Shown piece by piece: positions 45,622 to 54,507 of a stretch of 64,000 nucleotides of DNA; the first letter of the stretch is position 1; the number at the start of each line of letters is the position of its first letter. Source of the DNA: Rhodococcus sp. KBS0724. GTDB taxonomy: Bacteria > Actinomycetota > Actinomycetes > Mycobacteriales > Mycobacteriaceae. The stretch lies in assembly GCF_005938745.2 (NCBI RefSeq), contig NZ_VCBX02000001.1, positions 5,532,501 to 5,596,500 on the forward strand, in the 5' to 3' direction. The notes below the pieces were generated by a model that saw only the letters and a list, made by a program, of their open reading frames with translations, did not search any database and was not told where the DNA came from. The translations under genes and the position numbers were made by a program.

Positions 45622-46922
45622 GTTTCAGTCATCACGGATTCCGTCGACGAGGATTCCGTCGCGGGGGTGTATTCAAGATGCAGCGCCTTGAGGCCCCGCA
45701 GAATGTATGTCGGTTCGTATTCGTATGTCCGCGCAGTCGCCGGTCCGTGCTCGGCCTCGGAAATCCGAATGTCCTTCATCCGATCCATAAGTCGGGTGAT
45801 ACTGACACGCGATTCGACGCGGGCCAGCGGACCACCGGGGCAGGCGTGAATTCCCCGACCGAACGCTAGGTGTTCGCGCGCATTCTGCCGTTCGATGTCG
45901 AACGTGTCAGGATCTTCGAACCTTTCCGGATCACGGTTCACAGCGCTGTTCAAGATCATGACGATGGTTCCAGCCGGAACATCCATGTCGCCAACAGTTG
46001 TCGGGTTCTTCGCAAGCCTGAAGTCACTCTTGACCGGACCCTCCATCCGAAGTGTCTCCTCGACGAAATTGGGGATACGTTCCGGTTCGTCGCGAAGCAG
46101 CTGCTGAAGTTCGGGATTCTCGGCGATGAATCTGAAGGACGCGGTCAACAGCCGCGCCGTCGTGTCCTGACCGGCAGCGAACAAGAAGCACGCGACGTGT
46201 ACCAGGTCGACGACTTCCGGAGTCGAGCCGTCCGGATACTTGGCGGTGGCGATGGCTGTCAGTACATCGTCACGCGGTTCCCGTCGACGGTCCTCGATGT
46301 ACGACGTGAATCGCTCTGCCAGGAACTCGAGCGGATTACTCGTGAAGGCCTCGGACTCGTCGATCGAACCCGCCTGTTGTGCGCCGAGTGTCACGCGAAA
46401 CACCTGATGATCCTCTTCCGGGACACCGAGCAGATCGGCAATGACAAGCAGCGCAAACGGTTGCGCGTAGTCACTCATGAGGTTGCATGAGCCTCGAGCG
46501 ATGAATTCGTCGATCTGACTGTCGGCGAGTCGCCACATGAACTCTTCGTTCTCTGCCAACCGCCTGGGCGTCAGCAACCGCTTCAACAGCGATCGGTGTG
46601 CCGCGTGCTGTGGCATGTCCATGGTTACCAGATGCTCGTGCAACGGAAAGTGATCGCGGTACTGCTCGATGAGCGCGCCGAGGTCGTCGCCCTCGGGTTC
46701 GAACGGCAATCCGGGAAACGGGCCCGTTGCCGAAACACACGACGAGAACACTTCGGAGTCGCGGTACACCGCAGTGGCCGCGTCGTACCCCGTGACGGCA
46801 ACAACACCGTGGTGCGGTTCTCGCACAACGGGACACTGCGCGCGTAGGGATTCGAAATACGGGTACGGATCGTCCACGATCGACGGATCGGTGAAGAAGT
46901 CGACCTGATCGATTTCTGTCAT
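45615..46922 (-). CDS. Cytochrome P450
   Basis: A 435-residue soluble heme monooxygenase. The I-helix motif is FAAGQDTT (A250-G251-Q-D253-T254-T255), the K-helix ExxR is E289-T-L-R292, and the heme loop is FGRGIHACPGGPLAR with Cys361. The C-terminal tail after about 415 is Ser/Thr/Glu-rich and repeat-derived. It should oxidise a hydrophobic substrate using electrons from a ferredoxin (47995) and a reductase such as FprB (37254). It is divergent from a TetR regulator with ATGCTGA-type palindromes between them, and followed by an SDR gene. Confidence 0.95.
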   Translation of the reverse strand: MTEIDQVDFFTDPSIVDDPYPYFESLRAQCPVVREPHHGVVAVTGYDAATAVYRDSEVFSSCVSATGPFPGLPFEPEGDDLGALIEQYRDHFPLHEHLVTMDMPQHAAHRSLLKRLLTPRRLAENEEFMWRLADSQIDEFIARGSCNLMSDYAQPFALLVIADLLGVPEEDHQVFRVTLGAQQAGSIDESEAFTSNPLEFLAERFTSYIEDRRREPRDDVLTAIATAKYPDGSTPEVVDLVHVACFLFAAGQDTTARLLTASFRFIAENPELQQLLRDEPERIPNFVEETLRMEGPVKSDFRLAKNPTTVGDMDVPAGTIVMILNSAVNRDPERFEDPDTFDIERQNAREHLAFGRGIHACPGGPLARVESRVSITRLMDRMKDIRISEAEHGPATARTYEYEPTYILRGLKALHLEYTPATESSSTESVMTETR

Positions 46923-47057
46923 TACGGGTCTCCTGTGTCGGAAAGCAGGGCACTCGGACTAAGGGCAGAACACTTGTGTCGGAAAGCAGCGCATCCTCGG
47001 GACGAGGCGGGGTCGACGGGCAGCTAGGGCGAGCCGAATCAGCGACGTCGCCTGCAA

Positions 47058-47091
47058 ATGCTGATCACTCGATCAGCATAATGCTGAGCAT
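47058..47091. promoter_or_regulatory. Double palindromic operator between P450 and TetR genes
   Basis: ATGCTGATC (47058-47066) is inverted as GATCAGCAT (47071-47079) over 4 bases, and a second palindrome ATGCTGAGCAT follows at 47081-47091. The two share AGCATAATGCT at the junction. The site is about 140 bases upstream of the P450 start and 106 bases upstream of tetR. A near copy lies upstream of the mce operon (57718-57728), so the same regulator may act there. Confidence 0.7.
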
Positions 47092-47196
47092 ATGCGTAGC
47101 TTGGTGCGTAGGCAATGGTCCAGCGGAGTTTTCTTCCCATTAGGCTGTTACGAGAACTGTTCACTTGACTAGCCTTTGACGCTTAGGGAGCAACGG

Positions 47197-47796
47197 ATGA
47201 CTTCGCCACGCAGAATCGGCGCGCCTGATGCTAAAAATCGAGCACTCCTCCTCGATGCCGCAGAGCACGTCATGCTGGAAGAGGGATATGCAGCGGTCAG
47301 TTCTCGCCGTATCGCAAAGCAAGCCGGATTGAAGCCGCCGCTTGTGTACTACTACTTCCGCACCATGGACGATCTGTTCCTCGAACTGTTTCGTCGGCGC
47401 GCAACAGAAGGCCTCGAGCGTCAAGCGGAACTACTGAAATCACCACAACCCTTGAGAGCGCTGTGGGAGTTCAGCATCGCAGCGGAGGGCACCGCCTTCA
47501 CTATGGAATTCATCGCTCTCGCCAATCACCGGAAAGTCATCCGGGCGGAGATCGCCGACTACTCCGAGCGATTCCGTGCAGCTCAGCTTGAAACAATGGG
47601 AAATGTATTGCAGGAGTACGGCATCGATCCGAAAACCTGCCCGCCTGCCGCCGCGTTGGTGCTGATCACAAGCTTGTCACGCGTACTTGTGATGGAAGAG
47701 TCACTCGGCGTCTTCGGTGGGCACGCCGAGACCTTCGCCTTGGTCGAGAAATACTTGGTTCAACTCGAAGGCGAACGGCTTCCTGATACGAATTAG
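47197..47796 (+). CDS. TetR-family transcriptional regulator
   Basis: A 199-residue TetR/AcrR repressor. The HTH is ALLLDAAEHVMLEEGYAAVSSRRIAKQAGLKPPLVYYYFRTMDDLF, (core GYAAVSSRRIAKQAGLKPPLVYYYF, about 29-53); the rest is a ligand-binding helical domain. KstR2-type and other mycobacterial catabolic TetRs have this GLKPxLVxYYFRTMDDLF pattern. ATG 47197 has GGGAG upstream; a TTG at 47176 is possible. The divergent position and palindrome suggest autoregulation and control of the P450 operon. The effector is probably the substrate or its CoA-ester. Confidence 0.9.
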   Translation: MTSPRRIGAPDAKNRALLLDAAEHVMLEEGYAAVSSRRIAKQAGLKPPLVYYYFRTMDDLFLELFRRRATEGLERQAELLKSPQPLRALWEFSIAAEGTAFTMEFIALANHRKVIRAEIADYSERFRAAQLETMGNVLQEYGIDPKTCPPAAALVLITSLSRVLVMEESLGVFGGHAETFALVEKYLVQLEGERLPDTN

Positions 47797-47994
47797 AAAC
47801 AGCCCGAACCCTTTTGGGGCTTGCAATCTCTTACGTGAAGGTACAGTATCCAAGGTGGTGGATGACTTTACATTCACGCGGGCTTGCGTTCCGATCTACT
47901 GGAACCACATTCGTTCGCTCACTCGTTGCACCACGGCATCGAATTGCAACACGGCATTGATTCGAGCCGTGCACTTGATCAGGGAGGACTCCGG

Positions 47995-48186
47995 ATGCGC
48001 GTCGTCGTCGACAAGAATCTGTGTGAGGCAAACGCACTCTGCGTGGAAAACGCGCCGGAAGTATTTGCACTCGACACCAACGAGGAACTGGAAGTAGCGA
48101 CTGGCCCGGTCCCGCGCGATGCCGAAGACCGGGTGCGAACGTCAATCGCCCAATGTCCCAGAGCCGCTCTCTCCGAACAAGAATGA
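47995..48186 (+). CDS. Small [3Fe-4S] ferredoxin (P450 partner type)
   Basis: A 63-residue ferredoxin with Cys10, Cys16 and Cys54 (CEANALC then AQCPRAAL). The absence of a fourth Cys at the middle position (Asn13 here) indicates a [3Fe-4S] cluster, as in actinobacterial P450-coupled ferredoxins. ATG 47995 has GGAGG 6 bases upstream. It lies about 200 bases downstream of the TetR gene, in a stretch with no gene in between, and it is the natural electron carrier for the P450 at 45615-46922. It is convergent with the Mce-associated protein. Confidence 0.88.
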   Translation: MRVVVDKNLCEANALCVENAPEVFALDTNEELEVATGPVPRDAEDRVRTSIAQCPRAALSEQE

Positions 48187-48235
48187 GTGTGGAGCGGGCT
48201 CGCCCACGTGGCGCCCCCGCTCCCCACTTGCGGAG

Positions 48236-48844
48236 TCACGGTAGATCCACCTTGCCGGCGAGCCAGCGACCGTCCACCAGGTTCATCGTCATCACGACTC
48301 GACTGCGGTCGATCCGCGGATCAGGTGCGACGGTATTGCTGACGGTCTGGTCGATGAACAACAGGACCTGGACTTCGGCAGTGGTCGCCGATTTGACTCC
48401 AGCATCGATCACAACCCCCTGAGCTGTCGCCTTGTTATCGACCAGCAGTTGTTTCAATTGTTCACTGGACTGGGAGTACATGTCCCTGAATTCGCCGGTG
48501 GCGCCGTCGAGTACGGCTGCAAAATTCTGATCGAGCGCATCCGAACTCACACTGGTCAGAGTCACCGCATACTGGCGCGCCGCATCGAGTGCTGCGGCCG
48601 CCGCCGAGTCGACAGCCCGCGCTTCGTGTAGCTTCCATCCGAAAACTGCTGCCATGGACAGTGATACAGCACCTATGGCTGCGATCAGAGAGACTCCGAC
48701 GACTCTCGCCCAGCGGCGAACAGGAACCTCCTGCTCAGCATCGCTCGACCCCACATCACTCTCGATCTCCGATGCGGATTCGTCTTCTACCGGCTCCATA
48801 TCTGCAGCCTCGTCGATTGTTGGTGCCGAACCGCGTTCGCTCAT
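48236..48844 (-). CDS. Mce-associated membrane protein
   Basis: A 202-residue protein typical of the Mas genes at the end of mce operons. An acidic N-terminus (MEPVEDESASEIESDVG) is followed by a basic stretch, one hydrophobic helix (VVGVSLIAAIGAVSLSMAAVFGW, about 48-70) and an exported domain with the NTF2-like pattern YAVTLTSVSSDALDQNFAAVLDGATGEF. Such proteins probably stabilise the Mce complex. It is 53 bases downstream of the last mce gene and the transcript should be shared. Confidence 0.85.
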   Translation of the reverse strand: MSERGSAPTIDEAADMEPVEDESASEIESDVGSSDAEQEVPVRRWARVVGVSLIAAIGAVSLSMAAVFGWKLHEARAVDSAAAAALDAARQYAVTLTSVSSDALDQNFAAVLDGATGEFRDMYSQSSEQLKQLLVDNKATAQGVVIDAGVKSATTAEVQVLLFIDQTVSNTVAPDPRIDRSRVVMTMNLVDGRWLAGKVDLP

Positions 48845-48897
48845 TTTGCCTTCTCCTTTACAGCGACGTTCGTGTGTTTCGACTGCTGTTCCGAGGT

Positions 48898-50205
48898 CTA
48901 CCCCGGCGGACTCTGTTCGAGGTCAGGGCCTCCGTAGGGAAGTGGAATCGATTGAGGTCCAATCGGTGTCGGTGTCGCTTGCGCGTCCGGAACAACACCG
49001 GCGGGCGGGCCGGCAGTGTCGTCACCGGGTTGTCGTGGCGCGTTCCTCGCGCCACGGACGAGTACGGACGGATCTTCGTTGTCGCAGTACGTGTACAGGT
49101 ACGGTTCCGGGAAATCCGGAACCATCGCCGGCAGTCGGGGCAAGTTGTAATCACACGAATATCGTGGGTAAATGTTGACAAATGCCCAGATTCCGCCGTC
49201 GTGGAAAACCGTGGCTAGCGCTTCGAGTGTCGATCCCTGACGGTACGTCGGGGCGAAGAACTCTTGGAGCGCAGGTACATTCAAGTAGGCCATTTGGGCT
49301 ACCGTCGTCAGATTGCCGAGTAGCTGAACCATTGTGGGCGAGTTGTCTGCAATGAGCGCGTCAATCGACTTCAGCGTCGACGGCGTATTGTCGAAGAACT
49401 CACGAAGCCCCGCGTCTTTCGCTTCGACGCCGCGCAGAAATTCCGACAGATTGCTCGTAGTACTGCTCAACCCCGGGCCGACGTCGCCGAGCGTGCCGAG
49501 CAGAACCTTGCTGCTACGCAGAAGGGTTGCCGTCTGCGGTAGTACTGCGTCGAGGGTCGAGACAAGGAAGGCGCCGCCGTCGAGTATTGCCGCCAGCTTC
49601 TTCGGTCCCTCCGGGCCGACGCCGAGTTCCGCAACCATCATCTCGAGTTGAGCAGGATCGATTTGGGCCAGCATGCCGTCGAGGTTTCCCAGCATCGACG
49701 CCAGCGGCACGGGAGTAGACGTTTCGTCGGAAGAGACTTCCGATCCATCGACAAGAAACGGACCACTGTCAGTGGTAGGCCTGAAGTCCAGGTACTGCTC
49801 GCCTGCCATCGAAAGCCCCGCCACCCGCACTTCACCGCCCTGTGGAATCTCGACACCCCCGTCGATCTCCGCAACGGCAACAACGCCATTGTCAGTCAAT
49901 TCGACCGAATTCACCTTGCCCACCGGGACTCCGCGGAGCATCACCTCCTGCTGCGGTAGCAGCCCACCCGATATCGAAAAATGCACGCGCACAGTGATCT
50001 TCGAGCTGATCGGGCTCAGGTGAAAAACACCGAAGGTCAGGTACACGACGCCGACAACCAGTGTTGCGGCGAGCGCCACCACCGACATCGTCAGCCGGTG
50101 AGCACTACTGAAACGGACGGCCCCAACAAGAGCTGCCGCGGGAACGTCCAGAAGCCGCGCCGCCGGGCCCATCTCGTCCACACCGTCAGGGATCTGTTTG
50201 TTCAT
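48898..50205 (-). CDS. mceF: Mce-family protein, MceF position
   Basis: A 435-residue substrate-binding subunit of the Mce transporter. Order: cytoplasmic start, one transmembrane helix (about 40-65), MCE domain (about 70-150; GGLLPQQEVMLRGVPVGKVNSVELT), coiled helical region, and a Pro-rich tail (PPAGVVPDAQATPTPIGPQ). It is the sixth mce gene, at the MceF position by order. ATG 50205 overlaps the preceding stop as ATGA. Mce complexes move hydrophobic molecules (sterols, lipids) into the cell. Confidence 0.9.
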   Translation of the reverse strand: MNKQIPDGVDEMGPAARLLDVPAAALVGAVRFSSAHRLTMSVVALAATLVVGVVYLTFGVFHLSPISSKITVRVHFSISGGLLPQQEVMLRGVPVGKVNSVELTDNGVVAVAEIDGGVEIPQGGEVRVAGLSMAGEQYLDFRPTTDSGPFLVDGSEVSSDETSTPVPLASMLGNLDGMLAQIDPAQLEMMVAELGVGPEGPKKLAAILDGGAFLVSTLDAVLPQTATLLRSSKVLLGTLGDVGPGLSSTTSNLSEFLRGVEAKDAGLREFFDNTPSTLKSIDALIADNSPTMVQLLGNLTTVAQMAYLNVPALQEFFAPTYRQGSTLEALATVFHDGGIWAFVNIYPRYSCDYNLPRLPAMVPDFPEPYLYTYCDNEDPSVLVRGARNAPRQPGDDTAGPPAGVVPDAQATPTPIGPQSIPLPYGGPDLEQSPPG

Positions 50206-51311
50206 CGGCCGGTCCCCTGCACTCTGCCTTGCAACCGCAGCAGCGTGTAGGTAATCGTTCCCACCAGCGCATCCCAATCAGTCGAATCCGGAAGTCGACT
50301 GCCAGGGTCAGCCGGATGATTCGGATCGGCAATCGCCCCGATAGCCAGCTGTTCCAGGTCGGCATTGACATGCGCAGAGGTCGAGTTGGTGATCTTGAGG
50401 AGTGGTGGCAACAACCTGTTGACGGCTGCGAGACTCGCGTTGGGATCGGTTGCCGCGTTGTTGAGTTCCCCGGCGATCATGTTGATGTCGGCGACCATTC
50501 CGCCTGCACCGGTACCGCTGACCGACGGGAACTTTCCCACTTGGGTACTTACCTGGGCCACCTGCGCGAGCAGATCGAGCATCTGCGCCGTGTTGGCGTC
50601 GAGAGTTCCGAGCGCGGGACCGGCTGCCGAAATCGCGTCGTCGATCGACGATTGGCGCTCCGACACCGTCGCGAGGAGCTGATTGGTCGACGCAAGCGTC
50701 TCCCGGATCTCGTCACTCCGACTCGAGAGTGTCCCGATCAGAGCGGTCGATTCACCGATCAGGTCGGCCATCTCCTCACCCCGTCCGCCGACGGCGTCTC
50801 CGAGTCCGTTGACAACCTTCGTCAGGTTGCGCAGGACGCCACCGTTGATCAAGAAGGACGACGTGGTGAGGAGTTCTTCGATCGTGGCCGCCGACGTGGT
50901 CGACGCAATCGGAATACTGTCACCGTCGGACAGAAGAGCACCATTCGACGCAGGTTCAGGCGGGGGTTCCACTGCGACGAACACATCTCCCAGCGGTGTT
51001 GCCGATCGCAATTCCGCGCTGGCCCCAACTGGCAGACTGATTCCGTCCTGGATCCGCATCGTGACTATCGCTTCGTAGTTCTGCACTCTCATCGCTTCGA
51101 CCTCGCCGATGTCTGCGCCTTGGAGTTTCACCTTCGCTTGCGCCGGCAGATTGAGTGCATTGTCGAAGACTGCGTGGAGCGTGTAATAGTCACCGGAAAC
51201 ACCGGGTGCCGGCAACGGCAGACTCTCGAGCCCTACGCCACACGCTGCCGTGGACAGCATCAGGCCGGCGCAGGCCCCGGCGGAAAGCATCCGCCACCCT
51301 GTCTGCATCAT
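50202..51311 (-). CDS. mceE: Mce-family lipoprotein, MceE position
   Basis: A 369-residue Mce protein with a lipoprotein signal: MLSAGACAGLMLSTAACG, lipid-modified Cys24. This fits MceE (LprN-like) of mycobacterial operons. The MCE domain (about 40-120) has NLPAQAKVKLQGADIGEVEAMR and the mature part has a long helical stretch including GGRGEEMADLIGESTALIGTL. The ATG at 51311 overlaps the preceding stop (ATGA) and an adjacent ATG at 51308 is possible. Confidence 0.9.
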   Translation of the reverse strand: MMQTGWRMLSAGACAGLMLSTAACGVGLESLPLPAPGVSGDYYTLHAVFDNALNLPAQAKVKLQGADIGEVEAMRVQNYEAIVTMRIQDGISLPVGASAELRSATPLGDVFVAVEPPPEPASNGALLSDGDSIPIASTTSAATIEELLTTSSFLINGGVLRNLTKVVNGLGDAVGGRGEEMADLIGESTALIGTLSSRSDEIRETLASTNQLLATVSERQSSIDDAISAAGPALGTLDANTAQMLDLLAQVAQVSTQVGKFPSVSGTGAGGMVADINMIAGELNNAATDPNASLAAVNRLLPPLLKITNSTSAHVNADLEQLAIGAIADPNHPADPGSRLPDSTDWDALVGTITYTLLRLQGRVQGTGR

Positions 51312-52414
51312 CGCGGCAGCCCCGCCAGGCCCTCGAGCATTCCGGAGATCCCGAAGTCCGGACCAAAATCTTCGAGTGTTCCCGTGCTGCAGCCAAGCTG
51401 GCGCAGGCCGAGGACATTGCAGATCTCCTTGACCAACTGTCCGTCGAGAAACACCTTTTCCAGCTGAGCGTGCACCCTCGCACCACCGTTCTCCTGATCG
51501 ATTGCGTTGTAGGCGTTGTCCATCAGAAGCGGGGTGACAGTAAGAAACTCGGAAAGTTCGCGCCGATAATCGGCCAATGCGGTCACCACGGTATTTGCAT
51601 TGGTCACCGTCGATTGCAGAGTTCCCCGGTTTGTCGCGAGAAGCTTGTCTGCCTCGACAAGGATCTGGTTGACCTTGGTGCCGGTGTCCCCCGAACCCAG
51701 GTCCGCCTCACCGAGAAGGTCACTCACTTGCGCCAGGGCTGAACCGAATTCACGAATATCCTGATCATTGCTCGCAGCGACGGAAGTCAAGACCGAAAGA
51801 TTGTCGACAACAGTCGTGATGGCATTCTGTGTTTCAACTCCGCCGTCGCTACCCAGTTGCAGTGCCGACGCCAACTGGCTCAGTGACGACCTGATTGCTT
51901 GCCCATTTCCGTCGACCATCGCACTTCCGACGCCGAGTAGGTCGGCGACCGGACCGGAACCCTCTCCATCGCCCTGCAACTCGATCGCCATCTTGTCTGC
52001 CATGGCAATCAGTCGATCGAATTCGACAGGTGTCTTCGTTCGCTCCGTCGCGATGATGTCGCCGTCCGTCATCACCGGCCCGTCCTGGTAGGGCGGAGTG
52101 ATTTCGACATGGCGGTCGGTCAACACCGACGTCGACACAGTCACCGCCTGTGCGGCTTCCGGGATCTTGACTCCACCGTCGAGGCTCATCGTCACTTCCA
52201 CGAACGTGCCGCGGGGGACGATGCTGATCACCGAACCGATGGGCACGCCGAGCACCGATACGGCGTTCCCTTCGTACAGGCCTGCGCCACTGTCGAACTG
52301 CGCCGTAACGGTGATGGTCTCGTCCATCGAGGCTGCGCTGCGAAGACCGGAACAACCGGCCGTAGCGACGACAACCACCAACACGACCTTCGACATCGAT
52401 TTCAGGGACCTCAT
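51308..52414 (-). CDS. mceD: Mce-family lipoprotein, MceD position
   Basis: A 368-residue Mce protein. The start MRSLKSMSKVVLVVVVATAGCSG carries a lipobox with Cys21, so this copy too is probably a lipoprotein, which is unusual since MceE is normally the only one. The MCE domain follows (about 35-115; LYEGNAVSVLGVPIGSVISIV). ATG 52414 overlaps the preceding stop (ATGA). It is the fourth mce gene in the order A-F. Confidence 0.88.
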   Translation of the reverse strand: MRSLKSMSKVVLVVVVATAGCSGLRSAASMDETITVTAQFDSGAGLYEGNAVSVLGVPIGSVISIVPRGTFVEVTMSLDGGVKIPEAAQAVTVSTSVLTDRHVEITPPYQDGPVMTDGDIIATERTKTPVEFDRLIAMADKMAIELQGDGEGSGPVADLLGVGSAMVDGNGQAIRSSLSQLASALQLGSDGGVETQNAITTVVDNLSVLTSVAASNDQDIREFGSALAQVSDLLGEADLGSGDTGTKVNQILVEADKLLATNRGTLQSTVTNANTVVTALADYRRELSEFLTVTPLLMDNAYNAIDQENGGARVHAQLEKVFLDGQLVKEICNVLGLRQLGCSTGTLEDFGPDFGISGMLEGLAGLPR

Positions 52415-53463
52415 TTGCAGTCCTTCAGGTAGGGCGGCAAATTCATCTCGTTTGCATGGCCGCTGACGGCGCACATCCACGAGTCGATAAACGGCCCAGC
52501 GGGAGCAGTGAAATCAACTTCGTTGGCGGTCCCGGAGGTATTCGCGAAGTTCCGCAGCGGAACTGGCAGGATCTCCAATGTATTGCGCAGCAGATCGTCA
52601 TTGTTGCTCAAGCTCTGGAGTAAGCCGTCCAGATTGGTGATCAGTTCGTCGATTGCCGGACTGTCGTTGACAACGATGTTCTTCAGTTGATCTACGAGTG
52701 CGGCGGTGGATACGAGTAATTGGTCGACAACTTCCCGTCTGGCAGTGATGTCCTCCAACACGTCACGGCCGTTTCGCACCAACTCACCCAGGCTGTTCTG
52801 CTGCGCGCGGATGACAGTTGTCACCTCACCTGTGCTGGTCAGCAGAGAACCGATCTGTCCGCGCCGATCCGCCAATACCGAAGACAGATTCTCGATGTTC
52901 GCGAGAACCTGCGGCACGAGCGCCGGAGTGCCCGCAAGTTGATCGGACAACGTCGTGAGCGTCTGCCCGATCTTCTCGGCGTCAACCTGTTCGAACGTGG
53001 TGGTCGCGTTGTCCAGTGTCTGTTGCAGATCGTAGGGAACCTCGGTGTTGGCCAACCTGATCCGATGATCGGCGATTTCACCGTCACCGCCAGGACGGAT
53101 TTCGACGTAGCGCGATCCCAACAATGTCGTCAACTTGATGGAGGCTGCCGTGCCTGTCCCCAGCGAGACGCCTTCGTCGATCTGCATGGTCACGACAACG
53201 TGATCACCTGCCAACCGAACACCGTCTACCGTTCCCACTGGAACGCCCGCGATGGTGACCGCGTCGCCCGCGCTGACTCCGGCGGCCTGAGCAAATTCGG
53301 CGGCGTAACTGACCTTCCCGATTCCCGTGGAAGTTACCCAGAGGGCAACGACCATCACGACGGCGATGCCTGCCACCGTCAAGACACCGATCCCCAGCGC
53401 GCTGCGATCCTCGAGCGGCTTACGCCGTCTCCGAGTGTAATTCGATGCTGCTTCTCCGGTCAT
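52411..53463 (-). CDS. mceC: Mce-family protein, MceC position
   Basis: A 350-residue Mce subunit: basic N-terminus (NYTRRRRKPLEDRSALG), one helix (IGVLTVAGIAVVMVVALWV), an MCE domain (GVSAGDAVTIAGVPVGTVDGVRLAG) and a coiled-coil region rich in Leu and Gln (DNATTTFEQVDAEKIGQTL onward). ATG 53463 is used; GTG 53469 is closer to the preceding stop but has its ribosome site too near. It is the third mce gene of the operon. Confidence 0.88.
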   Translation of the reverse strand: MTGEAASNYTRRRRKPLEDRSALGIGVLTVAGIAVVMVVALWVTSTGIGKVSYAAEFAQAAGVSAGDAVTIAGVPVGTVDGVRLAGDHVVVTMQIDEGVSLGTGTAASIKLTTLLGSRYVEIRPGGDGEIADHRIRLANTEVPYDLQQTLDNATTTFEQVDAEKIGQTLTTLSDQLAGTPALVPQVLANIENLSSVLADRRGQIGSLLTSTGEVTTVIRAQQNSLGELVRNGRDVLEDITARREVVDQLLVSTAALVDQLKNIVVNDSPAIDELITNLDGLLQSLSNNDDLLRNTLEILPVPLRNFANTSGTANEVDFTAPAGPFIDSWMCAVSGHANEMNLPPYLKDCK

Positions 53464-53469
53464 CTCCAC

Positions 53470-54507
53470 TCACCTGCAAATCTTCGACTGGGTTATCTGA
53501 CCACCGGGCGTCGACTGCGCAACAAGCGCGGGAATCACGGTGCTGATCGCCGGAACGAGGGTGAGATTGAGATTGCACAGGTACGTGTTGATGTAACTTC
53601 CGTCCTGGCTCGCCCGCGCAAGTCCCTTCAACATCGGCGGTAGGTTGAAGCCGAAATACCCGAAGGTGTCCTTGTTGTCGAGAAAGTGCTGAGCGAAACC
53701 TGGTTCCCGAGTGAGGAACTCGCTCAGATCCGGTGCCACGTCACTCGACAGCGTTGCCACTTGATCGGCAACGAGCGCAATCGAATCCAGCGAGTCGACC
53801 ATTTCGCCACGCCTGGCTGCCAACTGTTCGAATATGGACTGAGCCTGCGTAATCATCGTGTCGACGTTGGTGCTCTGCATCGCGAGGCTACGAACGATGC
53901 CGTCCAGATTGACGATGATATCGCCCAGAATCTTGTCCGGTCCGGCAAACGACTCGGCGAGAGTGGACGTCTCGGACACCAACGTGGTGATCGACCCGGA
54001 ATCTCCCTGCAGTGCCGTGATAATCGCAGTGGTGACATTGTCGATCTGCTGGGGATCGAGCACGCTGAAGAGCGGTTCGAAACCATTGAGAAGAACCGAG
54101 ATGTCAAATGAAGGTTCCGTGTTCTCCACCGGAATCTCGTCTCCACCTGTCAAGACTCGAGGTTCACCCTGCTCACCGAGAGACAATCCGAGATAGCGCT
54201 GGCCGATGATGTTCTGGTACGTGATCGCGGCCTTGGTGTTGCCGTACAGCGCTTGATCCGATTCGATACGAAATGCGACTCGCGCGAGTGTTCCGTCGAG
54301 GCTGACCGAATCGACCCGGCCCACTCGAACACCAGCCATCCGCACGTCGTCGCCGGCGCGCAATCCTGACGCATCGGTGAAGACCGCGCTAAACGAGGTC
54401 GTGTCTCCCGCAACGCCGCGCTGCAGCGTTACGAACACAGTCCACGTGAGACCACAAGAGATCAGTAGGAATACGGCAATACCGATCAAGGGTTTGCGAT
54501 AGCTCAT
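53470..54507 (-). CDS. mceB: Mce-family protein, MceB position
   Basis: A 345-residue subunit with an N-terminal signal-anchor (LIGIAVFLLISCGLTWTVFV, about 7-26), an MCE domain (GLRAGDDVRMAGVRVGRVDSVSLDG), a helical coil, and a C-terminal domain with two Cys (YLCNL and KICR), consistent with a disulfide. ATG overlaps the preceding stop by 4 bases. It is the second mce gene and should form a hexameric needle with the other five Mce proteins. Confidence 0.9.
   Translation of the reverse strand: MSYRKPLIGIAVFLLISCGLTWTVFVTLQRGVAGDTTSFSAVFTDASGLRAGDDVRMAGVRVGRVDSVSLDGTLARVAFRIESDQALYGNTKAAITYQNIIGQRYLGLSLGEQGEPRVLTGGDEIPVENTEPSFDISVLLNGFEPLFSVLDPQQIDNVTTAIITALQGDSGSITTLVSETSTLAESFAGPDKILGDIIVNLDGIVRSLAMQSTNVDTMITQAQSIFEQLAARRGEMVDSLDSIALVADQVATLSSDVAPDLSEFLTREPGFAQHFLDNKDTFGYFGFNLPPMLKGLARASQDGSYINTYLCNLNLTLVPAISTVIPALVAQSTPGGQITQSKICR

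Noticed and set aside
47797..47994. Possible additional small gene between tetR and ferredoxin
   Set aside because: The ferredoxin frame is open upstream, but the residues before ATG 47995 are not protein-like, and the GGAGG site directly precedes this ATG. An imperfect AGCCC...GGGCT hairpin near 47803 may be a weak terminator.
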